A stretch of DNA of 5,662 nt from Chloroflexota bacterium (lineage in GTDB: Bacteria > Chloroflexota > Anaerolineae > Promineifilales > Promineifilaceae): assembly GCA_024278255.1 (NCBI GenBank), contig JAJRTP010000475.1, positions 1 through 5,662 on the forward strand. Direction: 5' to 3'. Each line of letters opens with the position of its first letter. Within the stretch, counting starts at the first letter, position 1. The position numbers and the translations under genes were made by a program. Positions 1 through 3,649 of the stretch are shown here, piece by piece. Below the pieces are notes generated by a model, which saw only the letters and a list, made by a program, of their open reading frames with translations, was not told the origin of the DNA and ran no database searches.

Positions 1-29
1 AAGCAAATGATGGAATTATAGGTGATTCC

Positions 30-40
30 GGTATAATAGC
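30..40 (+). promoter_or_regulatory. Probable sigma-A type -10 promoter element
   Basis: A perfect TATAAT lies at 32-37 inside GGTATAATAGC. The expected transcription start, seven bases downstream, is G44, which is exactly where a foldable leader begins. No convincing -35 box is visible at 16-18 bases upstream; the nearest candidates match the consensus in only about three of six positions, and upstream sequence is limited by the window edge. The same 11-base string occurs at 3418-3428 ahead of the lipoprotein gene, which supports a promoter role. It would drive the LamG gene. Confidence 0.6.
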
Positions 41-123
41 TATGAAAACAGGCGGGCAAAAGCCCCGCAGCAATTCTTAAGCGCAACTGAAACGTCGTAA
101 GAATATCCTCTACTTGTTTTAGC
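39..123 (+). promoter_or_regulatory. Structured 5' leader RNA, riboswitch-like, class not recognised
   Basis: Three pairings are compatible with one fold. A closing stem pairs AAAACA (45-50) with TGTTTT (115-120) and may extend through GCT (39-41) with AGC (121-123). A GC hairpin pairs GCGGG (52-56) with CCCGC (64-68), plus C57-G62 around an AAAA loop, with C63 bulged. A third stem pairs ATTCTTA (73-79) with TAAGAAT (98-104) around an 18-base loop. This is a three-way-junction layout starting at the predicted transcription start and ending about 17 bases before a ribosome-binding site (140-145), a typical place for a translation-controlling riboswitch. I do not see the conserved core motifs of c-di-GMP-I, cobalamin, TPP, SAM or fluoride riboswitches. 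It could be an unnamed class or simply a stable leader. Confidence 0.4.
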
Positions 124-139
124 CAAATCCTCTGATTTT

Positions 140-153
140 AAGGAGACACTATG
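140..153 (+). promoter_or_regulatory. Upstream ribosome-binding site and alternative ATG
   Basis: AAGGAG at 140-145 sits five bases before the ATG at 151. This ATG is in frame with the LamG protein and would add 32 residues before the signal peptide. The spacing and strength equal those of the preferred start at 247, so this may be an original start now separated from its gene by a repeat, a leader peptide, or a true alternative start. Confidence 0.45.
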
Positions 154-202
154 CGCCGCAGCGCCCCACGAAGCATGAAAACAACTCTCTCACCCTCTTG
201 TT

Positions 203-229
203 CTCTGCGTCCTCTGCGTCTTTGCGGTT
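203..229 (+). repeat. Dispersed repeat of CTCTGCGTC units
   Basis: Two exact copies of CTCTGCGTC (203-211 and 212-220) are followed by the degenerate TTTGCGGTT (221-229). This 9-base periodic string is of a type I recall as scattered through intergenic regions of environmental bacteria, including Chloroflexota. It lies between the two candidate start codons of the LamG gene and, if translated, gives the low-complexity string SLRPLRLCG. That is one reason for not starting the protein at 151. Confidence 0.55.
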
Positions 230-235
230 ATTATA

Positions 236-241
236 AAGGAG
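236..241 (+). promoter_or_regulatory. Ribosome-binding site that sets the LamG start
   Basis: AAGGAG at 236-241 lies five bases before the ATG at 247. An immediately following second ATG at 250 is also in reach. The predicted signal peptide starts right after this site. Confidence 0.7.
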
Positions 242-246
242 ATACC

Positions 247-1815
247 ATGATGCTTAAAAAAGATCCACGCTTGATGAGCGTTCTTCTGCGTCTGGGCAGT
301 TTGATTTTCCCCGTTTTCGCTTTATTCATTTTAATTTCCACCTTTCAAGCCACGCGGGCGGCCGGAGAAGGCTACGCGCTGGAATTTGACGGAACCAGCG
401 ATTATGTAGAATTCGACCCGCTGACTGACACTATTGGGGCCAACTGGCAATACACAAAAACAGTTTCCGTGTGGGTAAAACCCACTACATCAGCTCCAAT
501 TCCAACTTTTGCATTACCGGAAAATGGCGCGCTTATTGTGGGTGACTTTCCCATCTGGTTCGGTATCTATTGGGCTAATATTGATGGCGTAGACAAAATT
601 TGGGTTTTCAATATTACAGATGCAACCAGCCCTGTCCGTGCGGCTGTTGGGATTCCCCATAATGCCAATGAATGGGTACATATTGCCCTAGTACACGAAA
701 ACACAACCATGTCGGTATACAAAAATGGGTCTTTAGTAGAGACAGTTGCTACCGGGCCAACAGCATTAGGCCATTTTGCGCCAGGGGGAATCGAGCTACG
801 AGTTGGCGGCTATATTCACACAAACCGCGACGGTTTATTTACAGGGGAAATTGATGAGGTCCGTTTATATGATACTCCTTTAACACCAACTGAAATTCGA
901 CAGGATATGTTTCGGCCTGTTACCAGTCCGCCTTCCAACTTAAAAGCCTATTATGCTATGTCAGACGGCATAGGAACGATTTTGACGGATGACAGTGGTA
1001 ACGGATGGAATGGTACGTTAATAGATGGTCGCATAGGCAGCCAAAAACCACCAGACGGCGATACGGCCGCCTGGATAACCTCCACTGCTTTTGCCGGGCC
1101 GCGCAACGCGCTGGATTTTGACGGGGCGAATGATTTTGTGGCTCTGAACAGCAATGCCCAAACCTTGATAGGCGGCGGTTGGGCCAGCAGCAAAACAGTT
1201 GACCTGTGGCTGAAACCGATGTCCAATGGGCCGGTGGCAGCCAACGCCGCAGCGGGTAATGTTCTCGCCGGAGGGGCAAACTGGGGCATCAGCCAGGCTG
1301 CCATCGGCGGGCAGGACAGTCTGTGGGTTTGGAATAATGACGGCAATGAGGATCGGATCAGTATCCCCTACACGCCTTTGTTGTGGACGCACATCGCTCT
1401 GGTGCATGATGGCGGCACATTAACAGCTTACAAAAATGGGGAGTTGGTGGGCAGTATCCCCAGCGGCGCAACCAGCGGCGATGGGGCAGTCTATGCAGGC
1501 GGGCGGCCGGGCGGCCAGAATTTTACCGGGGCGCTGGATGAACTGCGTTTTTGGGATTACGGCCGTACCCCAGCCGAAATCCAGGCGCAGGAATCTCTTT
1601 CCCAAACCCTCGCCTACAATCAAAGCGGATTGACCGCTTACTACCGTTTTGATCAATATAACGACAGCGACCAGACCACTTTATTCGACACCACGCCTGG
1701 TAATCATAACGGCACACTGACAAACATGGACGGCAACAGTGACTGGGTTGCCTCCGGGGCTTTCAACATTCAGGACGCCCTGCTCTCTGTCTATCTGCCC
1801 CTTATCCTGAAGTAA
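247..1815 (+). CDS. Secreted protein with two tandem LamG-like domains
   Basis: The product is probably a secreted or surface protein that binds carbohydrate or protein ligands; LamG/concanavalin-fold domains are binding modules and no catalytic residues are evident. Numbering from the ATG at 247 (522 residues), 1-39 is a signal peptide: basic start, hydrophobic run around 18-36, likely cleavage after TRAA. Two homologous units follow. Unit 1 has a LamG core at 43-218 and a tail at 232-259; unit 2 has a core at 287-448 and a tail at 462-492. Paired motifs include ALEFDG/ALDFDG, KTVSVWVKP/KTVDLWLKP, HIALVH in both, and GEIDEVRLYD/GALDELRFWD. The tails share L.AYY and NGTL. The last residues, YLPLILK (516-522), resemble a C-terminal ending I recall in Chloroflexota secreted proteins. 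Start 247 is preferred over 151 because the signal peptide follows directly and 151-246 contains a dispersed repeat. The DNA of unit 1 is poorer in GC than that of unit 2. The ligand is unknown. Confidence 0.85.
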   Translation: MMLKKDPRLMSVLLRLGSLIFPVFALFILISTFQATRAAGEGYALEFDGTSDYVEFDPLTDTIGANWQYTKTVSVWVKPTTSAPIPTFALPENGALIVGDFPIWFGIYWANIDGVDKIWVFNITDATSPVRAAVGIPHNANEWVHIALVHENTTMSVYKNGSLVETVATGPTALGHFAPGGIELRVGGYIHTNRDGLFTGEIDEVRLYDTPLTPTEIRQDMFRPVTSPPSNLKAYYAMSDGIGTILTDDSGNGWNGTLIDGRIGSQKPPDGDTAAWITSTAFAGPRNALDFDGANDFVALNSNAQTLIGGGWASSKTVDLWLKPMSNGPVAANAAAGNVLAGGANWGISQAAIGGQDSLWVWNNDGNEDRISIPYTPLLWTHIALVHDGGTLTAYKNGELVGSIPSGATSGDGAVYAGGRPGGQNFTGALDELRFWDYGRTPAEIQAQESLSQTLAYNQSGLTAYYRFDQYNDSDQTTLFDTTPGNHNGTLTNMDGNSDWVASGAFNIQDALLSVYLPLILK

Positions 1816-1848
1816 GACCGGGCTTTGCCCGCCCAGGATATAAATCCA

Positions 1849-1876
1849 GCCCGGCCCCTGGCGGCCGGGCTTTTTT
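1849..1876 (+). terminator. Rho-independent terminator of the LamG gene
   Basis: GCCCGGCC (1849-1856) pairs perfectly with GGCCGGGC (1863-1870) around a six-base loop and is followed by six T residues (1871-1876). It begins 33 bases after the LamG stop codon. A smaller stem, CGGGC (1819-1823) with GCCCG (1827-1831), precedes it. It makes readthrough into the hydrolase unlikely. Confidence 0.9.
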
Positions 1877-2017
1877 GTGTCTGGCGGCGAAAGATATGAT
1901 CTGGTTTGGCTGACGGCCGTATCCAACCAGGCCGGGAAATGTGGTGAAAATCGGGAATTTATCCTATAGTTAGCAAGAAAACGACAAGTCAAATGAACAA
2001 AAAACTATGGGTCTTTC

Positions 2018-2110
2018 GGATTTCACGGGGTGTAGGGGCGTACCCTTGTGGTCGCCCAGAGGTGGGCGGGTACAAGACCCGCCCCTACAATGCAAAAACC
2101 CGTGAATTCC
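2018..2110. repeat. Nested palindromic dispersed repeat (TGTAGGGGCG type)
   Basis: Perfect 10-base inverted ends TGTAGGGGCG (2031-2040) and CGCCCCTACA (2080-2089) enclose internal hairpins: GGGCG (2036-2040) with CGCCC (2053-2057), and GGGCGGGT (2064-2071) with ACCCGCCC (2077-2084). Outside these, GGATTTCACGGG (2018-2029) pairs with CCCGTGAATTCC (2099-2110) at 11 of 12 positions. The core resembles GC-rich GTAGGGGCG palindromes that I recall as abundant between genes in Chloroflexota and cyanobacteria. It has no transposase, so it would be a MITE- or REP-like element moved in trans, if mobile. The hydrolase reading frame happens to stay open through it, creating a false upstream start. Confidence 0.7.
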
Positions 2111-2126
2111 CAGAGAGCCAAAACTA

Positions 2127-2151
2127 TAGGGCAATTTGGCAAATCGCCCTA
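2127..2151. repeat. Hairpin TAGGGC...GCCCTA just before the hydrolase ribosome-binding site
   Basis: TAGGGC (2127-2132) pairs with GCCCTA (2146-2151); after one A/C mismatch ATTT (2134-2137) pairs with AAAT (2141-2144), leaving a three-base GGC loop. It ends eight bases before the AAGGAG at 2160-2165. It could be a second dispersed palindrome or an RNA hairpin affecting translation or stability of the hydrolase mRNA. It has no T tract, so it is not a standard terminator. Confidence 0.6.
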
Positions 2152-2159
2152 CATTTCCG

Positions 2160-2165
2160 AAGGAG
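2160..2165 (+). promoter_or_regulatory. Ribosome-binding site that sets a GTG start
   Basis: AAGGAG at 2160-2165 is five bases before GTG at 2171, the same spacing as at the LamG gene. No ATG or other start in the same frame has a comparable site; the ATG at 2090 and the GTG at 2048 fall inside or at the edge of the palindromic repeat. Confidence 0.75.
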
Positions 2166-2170
2166 AAAAC

Positions 2171-3424
2171 GTGCGCGCATTTGCTTATGTGATTGCCTTA
2201 TTTTCCAGTTTATTGCTTATCGATCCCAAAATCGGTTTGTGGCGGGGACTGCTGTGGATTCCCAAGCTGATGATGGCCGCGTTGGCTCCATTTACGGCCG
2301 TCCTGGGTGGCATCAGCATCATATTAGGCATATTGCGCCGGGATAAGTGGACGATAGCCGCCGGGGTGTGGGGTACGGCCGTGACCCTGCTGCACATTCG
2401 GCAAGTCACCACCTCGCGCGATGACGCCTTTGTCCGGGCCTTTGGTCCCGACTGGGAAAACCGCATCCCGCCGAACCTGCGCCGCCAACTAACGCCCACC
2501 CACTGGCAAATTCCCGGCCGCGATCCTGGCCCAGGTATTATTCAATGCGACATCATCTACGGCACAAACGTAGATACCCAGGCAGAACTTCCGGCAGATA
2601 TCTTACTGCCGCCGGAAGGCATCCCCCATACCGGGCTGGCTTTGCTCTTTGTCCATGGCGGCGCCTGGCTGTACGGCCAAAAAAATATCCAAAAATACCC
2701 CTTGTTCAACATCCTGTCCCAGCAGGGGCACATGATCATGGACATCAACTATACCCTGGCCCCGGAAACCGGCATTATGGGCATGGTGTCTGATGTGCAG
2801 CAAGCTATTCTCTGGCTCAAACAGCACGCTGAAGAGTACGATATTCGCCCGGATCGGATCGTTTTAGGCGGCCAATCAGCCGGCGCTCACCTGTCTTTGC
2901 TTACGGCCTACTCAGCCCACGATCCCGCCATGCGCTCACCCAACCTGCATGGAGACCTATCAGTACGCGGCGTCATTTCTTATTACGGCCCGACTGATAT
3001 GATTACCATGTATGATCAGATGGAAGCCCGATTTGGCCCCTATGCCAACAAGCGGGTAAGCCTTGAACTGCAAAATCTGCTGGAAGCCCGCGGTTATAAA
3101 GGCAAGGCGCTGGTTGAAGGTTTGCCCGGCTTTGTCGGCGGCACACCGGCCGAATTACCCGACATCTACCGCCATATCTCGCCTATGTATTACGTAGGCC
3201 CGCACTGCCCGCCCACACTTCTGGTTCATGGTACCCATGATTTTTTGATTGACTATCATTATTCTGAACAGCTTTATAATGCGCTGCGGCTGGCCGGTGT
3301 ACCTACCGTTTTTATTACCATGCCGGGCTGTGACCATACCTTTGAAGCCATCTTTCCGCGTATTTCTCCCTCATCCCAGACGGTAGCTTATTATGTAGAA
3401 CGATTTCTGGCTCTCATGGTATAA
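2171..3424 (+). CDS. Membrane-anchored alpha/beta hydrolase, HSL/Aes-type esterase
   Basis: Predicted carboxylesterase of 417 residues (GTG start) hydrolysing an unknown, probably short-chain or acetyl, ester. Residues about 3-16, 33-54 and 60-76 are hydrophobic and probably form up to three membrane segments; the catalytic domain covers about 120-417. Visible family motifs are HGGAW (162-166), the oxyanion-hole motif of the hormone-sensitive-lipase branch, and GQSAG (234-238) with nucleophile Ser236. Asp357 in HGTHD and His389 in GCDHTF are the expected acid and base, so the triad is complete. DINYTLAPE (191-199) is another typical family segment. The N-terminal membrane region is longer than in soluble Aes-like esterases. 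The gene stands alone, after a terminator and repeats, and ends with TAA directly followed by in-frame TAG. Substrate and the side of the membrane on which the active site lies cannot be read from sequence; a feruloyl/acetyl-xylan esterase or lipid esterase are alternatives. Confidence 0.88.
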   Translation: MRAFAYVIALFSSLLLIDPKIGLWRGLLWIPKLMMAALAPFTAVLGGISIILGILRRDKWTIAAGVWGTAVTLLHIRQVTTSRDDAFVRAFGPDWENRIPPNLRRQLTPTHWQIPGRDPGPGIIQCDIIYGTNVDTQAELPADILLPPEGIPHTGLALLFVHGGAWLYGQKNIQKYPLFNILSQQGHMIMDINYTLAPETGIMGMVSDVQQAILWLKQHAEEYDIRPDRIVLGGQSAGAHLSLLTAYSAHDPAMRSPNLHGDLSVRGVISYYGPTDMITMYDQMEARFGPYANKRVSLELQNLLEARGYKGKALVEGLPGFVGGTPAELPDIYRHISPMYYVGPHCPPTLLVHGTHDFLIDYHYSEQLYNALRLAGVPTVFITMPGCDHTFEAIFPRISPSSQTVAYYVERFLALMV

Positions 3425-3428
3425 TAGC
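3417..3428 (+). promoter_or_regulatory. Probable extended -10 promoter overlapping the hydrolase stop
   Basis: TGGTATAAT at 3417-3425 is an extended -10 element (TGn plus TATAAT) formed by the last codons and stop of the hydrolase. The flanking string GGTATAATAGC is identical to the element at 30-40. A weak -35 candidate, TAGAAC (3396-3401), lies 18 bases upstream. The predicted start near 3432 gives a leader of about 218 bases for the lipoprotein gene. Confidence 0.5.
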
Positions 3429-3563
3429 GTCGGGAAGTGGAGTTGCTTGAAGTTTGTCGGGAAAACGGTCGTACCCCACCCAGCATTTCTTTACTCCCCT
3501 GTTTTAAAAAACACAGCCAACATCGCAGCCAGCAATATTCGCCGATACCATTCTAGTTCGTTA

Positions 3564-3592
3564 CAATTTACCCGGTCATTTTGACCGTATTG
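3564..3592 (+). promoter_or_regulatory. Hairpin in the lipoprotein gene leader
   Basis: CGGTCA (3573-3578) pairs perfectly with TGACCG (3582-3587) around a TTT loop. CAAT (3564-3567) can pair with ATTG (3589-3592) across an asymmetric internal loop, and TACCA (3546-3550) with TGGTA (3597-3601) further out. As DNA the core is a 15-base palindrome that could be an operator; as RNA it is a hairpin about 60 bases before the start codon. There is no evidence to choose between these. Confidence 0.4.
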
Positions 3593-3637
3593 GCATTGGT
3601 ACGTAAAGTAGTAATTCGATGCAGGTCTTTTGTTGAG

Positions 3638-3643
3638 AGGAGG
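3638..3643 (+). promoter_or_regulatory. Ribosome-binding site of the lipoprotein gene
   Basis: AGGAGG at 3638-3643 is a near-perfect Shine-Dalgarno sequence six bases before the ATG at 3650, and it fixes the start of the long right-hand gene. Confidence 0.85.
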
Positions 3644-3649
3644 AAACTC

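Larger units (their letters stand above)
1816..2170. other. Intergenic gap of 355 bases between LamG and hydrolase genes
   Basis: Apart from the terminator, the nested palindrome at 2018-2110 and the hairpin at 2127-2151, I see no gene here. The stretch 1877-2017 includes one ACGGCCGT palindrome (1913-1920) and a weak TATAGT (1965-1970) that could be a -10 box for the hydrolase, but it lacks a good -35. CCTATAGTT at 1963-1971 is the exact reverse complement of AACTATAGG at 2122-2130, which may reflect repeat structure instead of a promoter. Confidence 0.6.

Noticed and set aside
39..123. Leader as a c-di-GMP-I (GEMM) riboswitch
   Set aside because: The three-stem layout is suggestive, but the conserved GEMM core strings around the junction are not present, so no class was assigned.
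951..1423. Several overlapping open frames on both strands inside the LamG gene
   Set aside because: They are low-complexity, mutually overlapping and opposite or out of frame with a well-supported LamG unit.
1942..1970. TATAGT at 1965-1970 as the hydrolase promoter
   Set aside because: The -10 match is imperfect, and no -35 match better than about three of six was found at normal spacing; the string is also part of an inverted repeat with 2122-2130.
2048..2170. Upstream GTG at 2048 as the hydrolase start, and a separate small frame from ATG 1993
   Set aside because: The extra 41 residues are translated from the palindromic repeat and have no ribosome-binding site; GTG 2171 has AAGGAG five bases upstream. 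The frame from 1993 crosses the same repeat and then runs out of frame through the hydrolase.
3500..3513. TGTTTTAAAAAACA palindrome as a terminator of the hydrolase gene
   Set aside because: The stem is AT-rich with almost no GC pairs and is not followed by a T tract.
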